This document shows positions 54,234-62,311 of a stretch of DNA of 64,000 nucleotides, piece after piece. Source of the DNA: Parasedimentitalea denitrificans (GTDB taxonomy: Bacteria > Pseudomonadota > Alphaproteobacteria > Rhodobacterales > Rhodobacteraceae); the NCBI RefSeq assembly GCF_011813015.1, contig NZ_QHLQ01000005.1, forward strand, positions 1 to 64,000, given 5' to 3'. Under the pieces are notes generated by a model. It did no database searches. It saw only the letters and a list, made by a program, of their open reading frames with translations, and was not told the DNA's origin. The translations under genes and the position numbers were made by a program. Position 1 is the first letter of the stretch, and every line of letters begins with the position of its first letter.

Positions 54234-54815
54234 TTATCGGGTCAGCACCAGTGATCCGCGGCGAATTTCAATGCTGGACCAACGTTGTAAATAACTCATA
54301 CCGAGCAGGGATTGGTCCAGTTCACCTTGATTAACCCAGGCGCGAAAATTGGTGTCGGTTGCGGATCCAAGTGAAACACTGTCAAGCCAGACCTGTGCAG
54401 TGCGCACCTCTCCGTTGGCGGTGTTCGCGCGGCCTAGGTACGCTAGGTCATCGGGATCTATACCGGCGCGGCGCGCATCTTTGGCGTTCAGTACAACGGC
54501 GGTAGCGCCGGTATCTACTAGAAAGGTAATTGGTACAGTATTGACGTCCAGGGTCAGGTAATAATGACCATCGGATGATCGGGGAACCTCAATCTGGCCG
54601 GTGCCACTGACCACAGATTGTCGTGGCTGAACCGTGCTTCGGATGTCATCCCATAGACCGTATCCTGCAATGACTCCCAGAAATATAAAGGCCCAGATCG
54701 CAAGTTGTTGCACGGTTTTTCCCAGGCCTTGACGGTTTTGAACAAACACCCACGACCCGACTACCGCCAATAGCAGCACGAGGTAGATTACCCGGCCATA
54801 GTCGACATCTGCCAT
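54234..54815 (-). CDS. Retropepsin-like membrane-anchored aspartic protease (TIGR02281 type)
   Basis: The 193-residue protein has two N-terminal membrane helices (VIYLVLLLAVVGSWVFVQ and AIWAFIFLGVIAGYGLW). A periplasmic domain follows with the aspartic protease motif FLVDTGATAVVLNAKDA (Asp-Thr-Gly, about residues 99-115) and ANGEVRTAQVWL. The fold is retropepsin-like with one catalytic site per chain, so it would act as a dimer. Its substrates are unknown. The ATG at 54815 has AGGAGAA upstream. Confidence 0.88.
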   Translation of the reverse strand: MADVDYGRVIYLVLLLAVVGSWVFVQNRQGLGKTVQQLAIWAFIFLGVIAGYGLWDDIRSTVQPRQSVVSGTGQIEVPRSSDGHYYLTLDVNTVPITFLVDTGATAVVLNAKDARRAGIDPDDLAYLGRANTANGEVRTAQVWLDSVSLGSATDTNFRAWVNQGELDQSLLGMSYLQRWSSIEIRRGSLVLTR

Positions 54816-54825
54816 CACACATTCT

Positions 54826-54847
54826 CCTAGGGGGATATTTAAGCGCT
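54826..54847 (+). repeat. Intergenic repeat copy I (degenerate)
   Basis: Plus-strand CCTAGGGGGATATTTAAG then CGCTG shows the GGGGATATTTAAG core of copy C. The A-rich tail is lost. It lies between the retropepsin start and the marC stop. Confidence 0.35.
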
Positions 54848-54860
54848 GTTTTTGTACTTG

Positions 54861-55481
54861 CTAGCCCGCAAATCCAAAGTCCTTTAGCCCATCGAGAATG
54901 AACTGTACCGACAAGGCAGCCAGTAGCATTCCCAGCAGGCGGGTGATGACATTAATGCCGGTCTTTCCAAGCAGCTTTTCAAACACGCCAGAGGCAAGGA
55001 ACATGACAACCAACACGGCCAGCACCGCGAGCATCACGGTTATCACCATGGCAAATCCTTCGAGGCCCGGCCTTTGACCGGCCAGCAGGATCATCGTCGC
55101 GATTGACCCTGGGCCCGCAATCAGCGGCATCGCCATCGGGAAAACTGACGGGTCATCACTGTCGTCATCACTACCCTGATCTTGCCGGCGTTTTGTGCGC
55201 CGTTCAAACAGCATGTCCAGCGCCGTTAGGAACAGCAATGCGCCACCGGCCACGCGGAAGGCGGCCATTGAGATGCCGACAAATCCCAGGACTGCCTCGC
55301 CAAGGGCAGCAAAGAGGGCCAGCAAGATTGCTGCGGTGAAACAGGACCGTAACCCGACCGAGCGACGCTTGGCCGGGCTCATTCCCTGAGTTAGAGCCAG
55401 GAAAACCGGAGTCAGGCCAATCGGATCAACAATGACAAACAAAGTCACAAATGAGGTGATCAAAAAGGCCGTGTCGATCAT
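54861..55481 (-). CDS. MarC-family membrane protein
   Basis: This 206-residue inner-membrane protein has six hydrophobic segments. The first is ITSFVTLFVIVDPIGLTPVFLALTQGM, typical of MarC/UPF0056. A cytoplasmic loop carries the acidic GSDDDSDDPSVFP insert, and MPLIAGPGSIATMILL is the family motif. The function of the family is not known; the old link to antibiotic resistance has not held up. The ABC-F gene stops in ATGA overlap with its start (55478-55481). Confidence 0.88.
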   Translation of the reverse strand: MIDTAFLITSFVTLFVIVDPIGLTPVFLALTQGMSPAKRRSVGLRSCFTAAILLALFAALGEAVLGFVGISMAAFRVAGGALLFLTALDMLFERRTKRRQDQGSDDDSDDPSVFPMAMPLIAGPGSIATMILLAGQRPGLEGFAMVITVMLAVLAVLVVMFLASGVFEKLLGKTGINVITRLLGMLLAALSVQFILDGLKDFGFAG

Positions 55482-57331
55482 GGGTTTTCAGCTTTTTCCA
55501 GTTTCTCTAGCGCCTTCATCCACATAGTCTCGGCGCGCCCCAAGGCTACCATAACCTCAGCATGTTTACCTTGCCAAACCTTGGCCTGGTCTTTGTTTTC
55601 CGGCTCATACATCTCTGGATCGCCCAGTTTGGCGTCCAGTTTTTCCTTCATTTCGGTCAGTTTTTCAACCCGTTGCTCGCTTTTGCGTGCTTCCGAACGC
55701 AGCGCAAGAATTGCATCGCGTGTCGGGCGCTTTGGCTTGGTTTTGGGTGCGGCTGGTTTGGCGATTGGTTTGTCTTTGGCCAGTAGAAGGTCCCGATAAG
55801 AGGCCAAGTCACCATCGTATGGGTTTACGCTTCCGTTTGAGACCAGCCACAGGTGATCGGCCACCAAGCTCAGCAAGTGCATGTCGTGGCTAACCAGGAT
55901 AACCGCGCCGCTATAGGCGGTCAAAGCTTCGACGAGCGCCTCGCGGCTTTCGATGTCCAAGTGGTTGGTAGGTTCATCGAGAATCAGCATGTGCGGCGCT
56001 TCAATGGTTGCCAGCAGCAGTGAAAGACGGGCTTTCTGTCCGCCGGACAGGCGACCGACCTCTGTGTCAGCCTGATCCGCGCCTAGGCCAAATCCGGCAA
56101 GACGGGCACGCAATTTGGACTGGCCTTCACCGGGGCGCTCCCGCTGCAGGTGCATCAGTGGCGTTTCGTCGATGAACAGCTCGTCAACCTGGTGCTGGGC
56201 AAAGAAACCTATGCGCAGCTTGTTCGACTGCGTCATCTTGCCTGACATGACGTCCAAACGCGCAGACAGCATTTTGGCTAGGGTGGATTTACCCTGACCG
56301 TTTTTGCCAAGCAGGGCGATGCGGTCGTCCTGGTCAATACGCAGGTCTAATTTGCTCAGGATGACATTGCCATCATACCCAACCGAGGCCCCCTCGGTGG
56401 CGATGATAGGGGGGGACATCTCTTCGGGTTCAGGGAACGTGAAAACCGTTCGCGCCGCATCTTCGGGCGCGCGGATAGTTTCCATTTTTTCCAGCATCTT
56501 GACGCGGGATTGGGCCTGTTTAGCCTTACTGGCCTTGGCCTTGAAACGATCAACAAAGCTTTGCAAATGGGCGCGGCGCAGATCCTGTTTCTTGGCAGCA
56601 GCCGCCTGCACGGCGCGATTGGCGGCGCGCTGGCGGGCAAACTGATCGTAGTTGCCCGAATAAAAGGTCAGCCCGCGGTCTTCGAGGTGCAGGATGCCGT
56701 TGACCGAGCGGTTCAGCAGTTCGCGGTCGTGGCTGATGATGATAACGGTGTGTGGATATTTCACCAAATAGGCTTCCAGCCACAGCGCGCCTTCGAGGTC
56801 GAGGTAGTTGGTCGGTTCGTCCAACAGCAACAGATCAGGTTCCGAGAACAGCACTGCCGCGAGGGCAACACGCATCCGCCAGCCACCGGAAAAATCGGAA
56901 CAGGGACGTTGTTGGGCTTCGACGTCGAATCCCAAACCCTTGAGGATTGAGGCTGCGCGCGCTTCGGCGGACCAGGCGTCGATATCTGCCAAACGGGTCT
57001 GAACTTCGGCAATCCGATGGGGGTCTGTGGCAGTCTCGGCCTCTGCCATTAGGCTGGCGCGTTCGACGTCTGCGGCCAGCACAGTGTCGATCAACGAGAC
57101 GTTCGATGATGGGGCCTCTTGCGAGATGCCACCGATGCGGGCCTTGTTGGGCAGCGAAATATCGCCAGACTCCAACACCAGCTCGCCATAGATCAGGCGG
57201 AACAGAGTGGTTTTACCGGTACCATTGCGGCCAACCAGGCCAACCTTGTGCCCATTGGGAATGGTGGCGCTGGCGCCTTCGAACAGCGGACGGCCTTCGA
57301 CGGCGTAATTGATATCTTGGATGCGTAACAT
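55478..57331 (-). CDS. ABC-F family ATP-binding protein
   Basis: The 617-residue protein has two ABC domains: Walker A GRNGTGKTT and GKNGQGKST, ABC signatures FSGGWRMRVAL and LSGGQKARLSL, and Walker B LLLLDEPTNYLD and LILDEPTNHLD. An interdomain linker (RAHLQSFVDRFKAKASKAKQAQSRVKMLEKM) and a C-terminal coiled coil are present. There are no transmembrane domains, so it works at the ribosome. It closely follows YheS/EttA-like proteins but not the Uup-type gene at 18351. Coupled to marC. Confidence 0.92.
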   Translation of the reverse strand: MLRIQDINYAVEGRPLFEGASATIPNGHKVGLVGRNGTGKTTLFRLIYGELVLESGDISLPNKARIGGISQEAPSSNVSLIDTVLAADVERASLMAEAETATDPHRIAEVQTRLADIDAWSAEARAASILKGLGFDVEAQQRPCSDFSGGWRMRVALAAVLFSEPDLLLLDEPTNYLDLEGALWLEAYLVKYPHTVIIISHDRELLNRSVNGILHLEDRGLTFYSGNYDQFARQRAANRAVQAAAAKKQDLRRAHLQSFVDRFKAKASKAKQAQSRVKMLEKMETIRAPEDAARTVFTFPEPEEMSPPIIATEGASVGYDGNVILSKLDLRIDQDDRIALLGKNGQGKSTLAKMLSARLDVMSGKMTQSNKLRIGFFAQHQVDELFIDETPLMHLQRERPGEGQSKLRARLAGFGLGADQADTEVGRLSGGQKARLSLLLATIEAPHMLILDEPTNHLDIESREALVEALTAYSGAVILVSHDMHLLSLVADHLWLVSNGSVNPYDGDLASYRDLLLAKDKPIAKPAAPKTKPKRPTRDAILALRSEARKSEQRVEKLTEMKEKLDAKLGDPEMYEPENKDQAKVWQGKHAEVMVALGRAETMWMKALEKLEKAENP

Positions 57332-57372
57332 GACGCGGGACGTAGCAGACCCAGAACGATAGCGCCAGCGGC

Positions 57373-58459
57373 TTAAATATCCATCAACTTACAGCTGGTT
57401 CGGCGCCATTTTGGCATTTGCTTCAGCGGCAGCAATCCACCTTGCTGGCAGTATCCGTTTGGCAGTCCGTCTTCGTTGATATCAACCTCGGCCCAGCCGT
57501 CATTCGAGCTGATTACATGAACCGTTCGGGCGATGCACAGATGCGCCACCTCAGATCCTCCGGGATAGTCATAGACAGGCAGACGATCTTGATTGACCCA
57601 GTAATGGGCCTTGGCCACCGCGTTCAGATGAGATGGATCATAAGTCCGTTCGCTACCATCGCGGGTGAAAGCGCCAATAGACCGCGTTTGGTCCGGGTTC
57701 ACGATGTTTGTATCGATGTGAATTTTCTGCCCGTGCCCATCAGTAACAGCGCTCAGGTCAATATTGGTTTTGTTCTGGAACAGGTGCCAGCGGTTTGAGT
57801 TCATGTAGGCATGGGTGCCAAGCCATGCCGGGGCTTCGGGAACCCAGAACCGGCTGGCTAGCCCGGCGCTTTGAATCAATTGGCAGCGTGCGCCAGCCGC
57901 ATAAATACCTATGTCATACCGGCCCCCGAATACCCGGCGAACTGCGCGAAAGTAATCGGTCACACCTTGATCAGAATTGAGCCCCGCATCGGAATCAACA
58001 CCGAAGTAGATGGTGCTGCCAGTTGGCTGATTAATGATCCGGGCCCGTTCAAGGCAAAATTCGGCATCTTGTGCGCCGCGCGATCCGGTAAAGCGATTCT
58101 TGCTGCGACCTTCGAATTGATAAACGATGGCCAGAGCCAATCCATGCTCGTGGAGCAGATCACGCTCACGTCGTGTGACGTTCTTGCAATTTAGATTGGC
58201 GTTGTTCTGATCGGAGTAGTAGCGGATTACCGTGTTCACGCCAGCCTGCGCCAGCGCATCGTAAAAATCGTGATTGGGACGAGTGCAGCCATCAACAGCG
58301 TCCAGATCCGGGCGGTTTTGCTTGCGATCAAGGTACGCTGCATTACCCATGTCGATAATATGGGCATTACTGGTCTGTATGAATGCAGCCGCGACCTGGG
58401 GCAGGGCGGCCAACGCGGCACTTTGCGCCAAAAAAACGGCGGCGAGTGGGGGCTATCAT
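57373..58459 (-). pseudogene. DUF1906 (glycoside-hydrolase-like) secreted protein with a frameshifted Tat signal
   Basis: The long frame (58431 down to 57373, 352 residues) encodes a DUF1906/Rv2525c-like domain (DGCTRPNHDFYDALAQAG...TIYFGVDSDAG...YDIGIYAAG) and a C-terminal SH3-like segment (VYDYPGGSEVAHLCIARTV). It has no ATG of its own, only TTG. Just upstream an ATG at 58459 reads MIAPTRRRF in another frame. If the T7 run (58430-58436 on the plus strand as A7) had six bases, the two would join into MIAPTRRRFLAQSAALAALP, a standard Tat signal. The one-base difference is either a sequencing error, a real mutation or phase variation. Exported cell-wall role is inferred. Confidence 0.65.
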
Positions 58460-58626
58460 GGCTAGGTCCAAGCTGGGGGCCGGAAGTTTTTGCTATTCGA
58501 CATCATATCATGCCCTGAGAAAAACACTGCACTCTTTCCAAAGCCGATCTGCCGTGTTACCCGAGCGCAAATTTGGATCACTGGTGGTGGGGCGTTTTGC
58601 CCAGCCCCAATAACAGGAGAAGCCCG

Positions 58627-59049
58627 ATGGCTCTGGAACGTACTTTTTCGATCGTTAAACCCGATGCAACACGCCGTAACCTGACTGGCAAAATCAACGC
58701 CAAGTTTGAAGACGCTGGCCTGCGCATCGTTGCGCAAAAGCGTATTCACCTGACCAAAGCGCAGGCTGGTGAGTTCTACAAAGTGCACGCTGAGCGTCCG
58801 TTCTACGACGAACTGTGTGAATTCATGGCGTCGGCTCCGATCGTTGCTCAGGTTCTGGAAGGCGAAGGCGCCATTGCAAAGAACCGTGAAGTCATGGGCG
58901 CAACAAACCCAGCAGACGCAGCACCGGGCACCGTTCGTGCCGATTTTGCTGAATCAGTTGGCGAAAACTCGGTTCACGGTTCCGACGCACCAGAAACAGC
59001 TGCAGAAGAAATCGCTTACTTCTTCTCCGGTCTTGAACTGGTTGGCTAA
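58627..59049 (+). CDS. ndk: Nucleoside diphosphate kinase
   Basis: Ndk exchanges the terminal phosphate between NTPs and NDPs. The 140-residue product begins [21 protein letters not shown] and has the catalytic His in the NSVHGSD motif (about residue 117-123). AGGAGAAG lies 4-11 bases before the ATG. The open frame extends 54 bases upstream without support. It is followed by its own terminator and is divergent from the DUF1906 gene. Confidence 0.97.
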   Translation: MALERTFSIVKPDATRRNLTGKINAKFEDAGLRIVAQKRIHLTKAQAGEFYKVHAERPFYDELCEFMASAPIVAQVLEGEGAIAKNREVMGATNPADAAPGTVRADFAESVGENSVHGSDAPETAAEEIAYFFSGLELVG

Positions 59050-59075
59050 ACCTTAGCTGGTTTGAAAATTGATTG

Positions 59076-59103
59076 GGCCGTCTGTATATTCAGGCGGCCT
59101 TTT
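59076..59103 (+). terminator. Intrinsic terminator of ndk
   Basis: GGCCGTCTG (59076-59084) pairs with CAGGCGGCC (59091-59099), with one G-T wobble and a 6-base loop, and is followed by TTTT. It may also end the convergent TfoX-domain transcript. Confidence 0.8.
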
Positions 59104-59114
59104 CATTTCGGGTC

Positions 59115-59447
59115 TCAACGGCGTTTTTCGATAACGCCGATTTGGTTCAGCGTTGTTTCCAGCTCTGACAGTCCCTTGTCAAATGCGCTTGCCTTGATGG
59201 CATCAAAACGAATGCGAAGCGCCTTTTTCTCATCCCCCTTACAGTCATTCCACGGACGCCCCTGTAGACCCATAACCAACACATAGTAGCCTATGAAATG
59301 TGGCTTGGTTCCGGTTTTCAGTATGCGAGCGTAGGTTTCATCGGCGCCCAATTCACGTAGCTCTTCAGCTGTATTGATGCCTGCACGAGCACAGGCCTCT
59401 TCATATGCAGGACCGAGATTGCGGATGGATGAGATAGGTGTGTTCAT
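59115..59447 (-). CDS. TfoX C-terminal-domain protein
   Basis: The 110-residue protein consists of the helical TfoX C-terminal domain only (SSIRNLGPAYEEACARAGINTAEELRELGADETYARIL...HFIGYYVLVMGLQGRPWNDC). There is no N-terminal TfoX domain. In competence regulators this domain is fused to the N-terminal one; stand-alone copies are common and of unclear role. The helix-hairpin-helix shape suggests nucleic-acid or protein binding. It is convergent with ndk and divergent from the P450 gene. Confidence 0.82.
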   Translation of the reverse strand: MNTPISSIRNLGPAYEEACARAGINTAEELRELGADETYARILKTGTKPHFIGYYVLVMGLQGRPWNDCKGDEKKALRIRFDAIKASAFDKGLSELETTLNQIGVIEKRR

Positions 59448-59573
59448 GTTTTGTCACTATCCGGGACAGTGGTCGTTGTCATCCCCACAATGGCCGGGTG
59501 AGGTGGATGATCATATGAATTGACAGTGAGGCAGAGTGACATCACCGTGTGCTGAGCAAATGAGGGGAAATTG

Positions 59574-60806
59574 ATGTCAGCACAAGAACCGCTGCAAGCG
59601 AATGTGAACGTTGAAGGTTTCGATCTGGCAAACCCACCGCAAGGGTTTGTTGTGGATCCATTTCCCTACTATGATGCGCTTTTGGAAACCGCCCCGGTTT
59701 TGCGACAGCCAGATGGGTCCGTGATGCTGTGCCGTCACAGTGACTTGAACCGGATATACCGGGATACGACTTTGTACTCGTCGGATAAAAAGGCTGCGTT
59801 TGGGCCTAAGTTCGGGGTTGGCTCGCCGTTGTTTGAGCATCACACTACATCATTGGTGTTTTCTGATCCGCCATTGCATACGCGGGTGCGAAAGATCATG
59901 ACCTCAGCGCTGGCGCCTCGTGCTCTTGCCCGGATGGAGCCGGGGTTGATCAAGACAGTCGATTATTTGCTCGATGAAATGGCGCAACTGGACCAAGTTG
60001 ACCTGATCGAAGATTTCGCCTCGTCGATTCCAATCCAGATTATCGGCAACCTGCTGGATGTGCCCATGGAAGAACGAGGCCCGCTGCGGGATTGGTCCTT
60101 GGCCATCCTTGGCGCGTTGGAACCCTCGCTGACGGGCGAACAGCTGACCGCTGGACAAACTGCGGTTACAGAGTTCAAGGCCTATCTGACGGATCTAATA
60201 GCGCGCCGACGCGCGCAGCCGGGCGATTTGGAAAGTGATGTTCTGACTCGTTTGATCATGGGCGAGGGGGCCGATGGGTCGCTAAGCGAGATAGAATTGA
60301 TCCAGAACTGTATCTTCATCCTGAACGCTGGCCATGAGACGACGACCAACCTGATCGGTAACGGATTGGCTTTATTGCAGGATCATCCTGATCAAAGAGA
60401 GCTATTGCTGAATTCACCTGAGTTGATCAAACCGGCCATAGAAGAGATGTTACGGTTCCGGTCCCCAAACCAGCTGGGAAACCGTGAAACTACGTCTGAG
60501 ATAGAGATTGGCGGTCTGATCATTCCAAAGGGAACAAACCTCCACCTTGTTATCGGTGCTGCGAACCGCGACCCGGCTGTTTTTGACTCGCCACAAAGGT
60601 TTGATATCTCAAGGACCCCGAACCGACATCTGGCATTTGCCGGCGGGCCACATATATGCGTTGGTTTGACACTGGCCCGGATGGAAGGGTGGGTTGCGAT
60701 TGGACGTTTTCTAGCGCGTTTCCCTGATTTCCAGATTTTACCGGGACGCATTGGCGGCGGTCGTATGCGGTTTCGCGGCTACGCAAAACTTCCCGCCGTT
60801 TTGTGA
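59574..60806 (+). CDS. Cytochrome P450
   Basis: This haem monooxygenase has 410 residues, a soluble bacterial class I type. Visible motifs are the I-helix AGHETTTN (oxygen activation), K-helix EEMLR (ExxR), and the haem loop FAGGPHICVGLTLARME with the axial Cys at residue 362. The proximal PERF-type region is FDSPQRFDISR. Substrate is unknown; the closest groups include terpene, steroid and fatty-acid hydroxylases. No ferredoxin is adjacent. The ATG at 59574 follows GAGGGGAAA. Confidence 0.93.
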   Translation: MSAQEPLQANVNVEGFDLANPPQGFVVDPFPYYDALLETAPVLRQPDGSVMLCRHSDLNRIYRDTTLYSSDKKAAFGPKFGVGSPLFEHHTTSLVFSDPPLHTRVRKIMTSALAPRALARMEPGLIKTVDYLLDEMAQLDQVDLIEDFASSIPIQIIGNLLDVPMEERGPLRDWSLAILGALEPSLTGEQLTAGQTAVTEFKAYLTDLIARRRAQPGDLESDVLTRLIMGEGADGSLSEIELIQNCIFILNAGHETTTNLIGNGLALLQDHPDQRELLLNSPELIKPAIEEMLRFRSPNQLGNRETTSEIEIGGLIIPKGTNLHLVIGAANRDPAVFDSPQRFDISRTPNRHLAFAGGPHICVGLTLARMEGWVAIGRFLARFPDFQILPGRIGGGRMRFRGYAKLPAVL

Positions 60807-60836
60807 TTGGTTGGGCAACAGCTGCTTAGAGGTGAG

Positions 60837-61451
60837 TTAGAACAAGCCAGCTTCTTTTGCAGTGATCGCAGCCTGTGTCCGGTTCTTTGCATCCATTTTG
60901 CGGCATAGCGTCCGCACATGCAGCTTAATGGTCACTTCCTGCAGCTCCAGATCGCGGGCGATTTCCTTGTTTGATTGACCGCGACAAAGACCACTTAGTA
61001 CTTCCACTTCGCGCTGGCTCAGCTTTTCAATAAGAGGATGCACTTCCTCTGCCGGTTGCTCTCTGAGGAGCTCAACAGGAACGTAAACCTCTCCTGCGCT
61101 CATGAAGCGGACGGCGTTCAACAGTGACTTTGCGCCCATTGTCTTGGGGAGGTAACCGATGGCACCGGCGTCCAGTGCATCCTGAGCCGTGTGGGTGGGC
61201 GCGCTGCCGGACAGAATGGCTACGCCACCACCGCCGTTACTCTTAAGTGCGCGGGCTAGACCTTCGAGGCCAAACATGCCCGGCATGTTGTAATCCAGCA
61301 GGACAAGATCAAAGGGACCAACCTTGTCGATCTGATCAAGTGCATCTTTTAAGTTTACGGTTGATGTGACTTCTGCCCCACCTACAGAGTGCAGATAGGC
61401 GGATATGGTCTCGCGTACCATGTCGTGGTCGTCTGCAAGTAGTATACGCAT
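60837..61451 (-). CDS. LuxR-family response regulator
   Basis: The 204-residue protein has an N-terminal receiver domain with Asp7/Asp8, phosphoacceptor Asp53 (in LVLLDYNMPGM) and Lys103 (in GYLPKTMG). A LuxR-type HTH domain follows (LSQREVEVLSGLCRGQSNKEIARDLELQEVTIKLHVRTLC, residues about 140-190). The start ATG at 61451 is preferred to 61460. It is divergent from the interrupted oxidoreductase gene and the histidine kinase, so it is the likely partner of that kinase. It is convergent with the P450 gene. Confidence 0.93.
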   Translation of the reverse strand: MRILLADDHDMVRETISAYLHSVGGAEVTSTVNLKDALDQIDKVGPFDLVLLDYNMPGMFGLEGLARALKSNGGGGVAILSGSAPTHTAQDALDAGAIGYLPKTMGAKSLLNAVRFMSAGEVYVPVELLREQPAEEVHPLIEKLSQREVEVLSGLCRGQSNKEIARDLELQEVTIKLHVRTLCRKMDAKNRTQAAITAKEAGLF

Positions 61452-61640
61452 GAAACTCACTTACTGGTTAAAGTTCTTCCTTTATTTATATAGCGGTAGA
61501 CAGATCAATACCATCCAATTTTGCGAGAGCGAGAGCGATTTTTACTGCTAGCATGGCTTGCATCCTGCGAGTTTGGCATCCGGGCTTAGGTGAAGGATTG
61601 CCATTTAAGACCTGAAAACATTGGGTGTTTCATGAGTCGC

Positions 61641-61665
61641 TTTAGGTTGGTTGGGCTAACCTAAA
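61641..61665. promoter_or_regulatory. Inverted repeat in the divergent promoter region
   Basis: TTTAGGTT (61641-61648) and AACCTAAA (61658-61665) are perfect 8-bp arms around a 9-base centre. The 333-base gap between the response-regulator start and the signal-peptide start (61452-61784) has no gene. The dyad could be an operator, possibly for the adjacent regulator. Confidence 0.4.
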
Positions 61666-61784
61666 GGTTAGTCAGCTATACTTTGGCTTTCGTGCGTTTT
61701 TTTTGGTTTTATGGCAAACTATCGGCGGGCGCCTACTCTTGGGCGACTTGCAAACTTCTTTTATCTCCAAAAAGATGTGCACAA

Positions 61785-62297
61785 ATGACATGCTTAATGT
61801 TTCTTCTGCGCATACTGGTTGTTGCCTTGATACCAGCGAATGTTTTCGGCGAAAGTGGCGATCGTGATGCGGCTGTGATGTTGGAAGTTGACGTACTGAA
61901 CTTTGATGGTCAGGCGAATAATTCTGTTCAGTTTAGGTTAGACGAATTGCGCGCAATGCCCGCGGCGCGTTTTGAGAGAGGAGCAATCCGGAACTTTGGT
62001 CCAAAGCACCTTAAGGGCGTTTCGTTCATAGAGTTGATGGGACAAGTGGGTGTTACAGATGGAACTCTGGTGGCCCAAAGAAGTGATAGATCCTCTGACG
62101 CAATTAACATGTTATTTGTGGCCGAAACTGAGGCCATAAGTTCCTATGAGTGAAATGGTGCAACGATGTCAGTACGAAATAACGGCCCGCTTGAAGTTGT
62201 GTATCCATTCGACGAATTTCAGATTCTCAAAAGAGATGTGCATTTTTCTAATGCTTTGTCACAGTCGGTAAGGACCGTAGTGGATCCCGAGAGATAA
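61785..62297 (+). pseudogene. Secreted molybdopterin-oxidoreductase-like protein, interrupted by an in-frame TGA
   Basis: The ATG at 61785 begins MTCLMFLLRILVVALIPANV, a signal peptide. The mature part includes FRLDELRAMPAARFERGAIRNF and LKGVSFIELMGQVGVTDGTL, as in small proteins of the SUOX-like molybdopterin-binding fold. The frame ends at TGA 62151-62153, but the same frame continues past it with NGATMSVRNNGPLEVVYPFD (residues after the stop), a stretch I recognise as the family C-terminus, to TAA at 62297. Family members normally have Met where the TGA sits. So this is an in-frame nonsense change in an otherwise whole gene of about 170 codons. It lies just before the histidine kinase. Confidence 0.65.
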
Positions 62298-62311
62298 GAA
62301 AGGAATGTCAT

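Noticed and set aside
62148..62156. TGA as a selenocysteine codon
   Set aside because: The equivalent residue in the family is Met rather than Cys, and I see no SECIS-like hairpin right after the TGA; a nonsense change is simpler.
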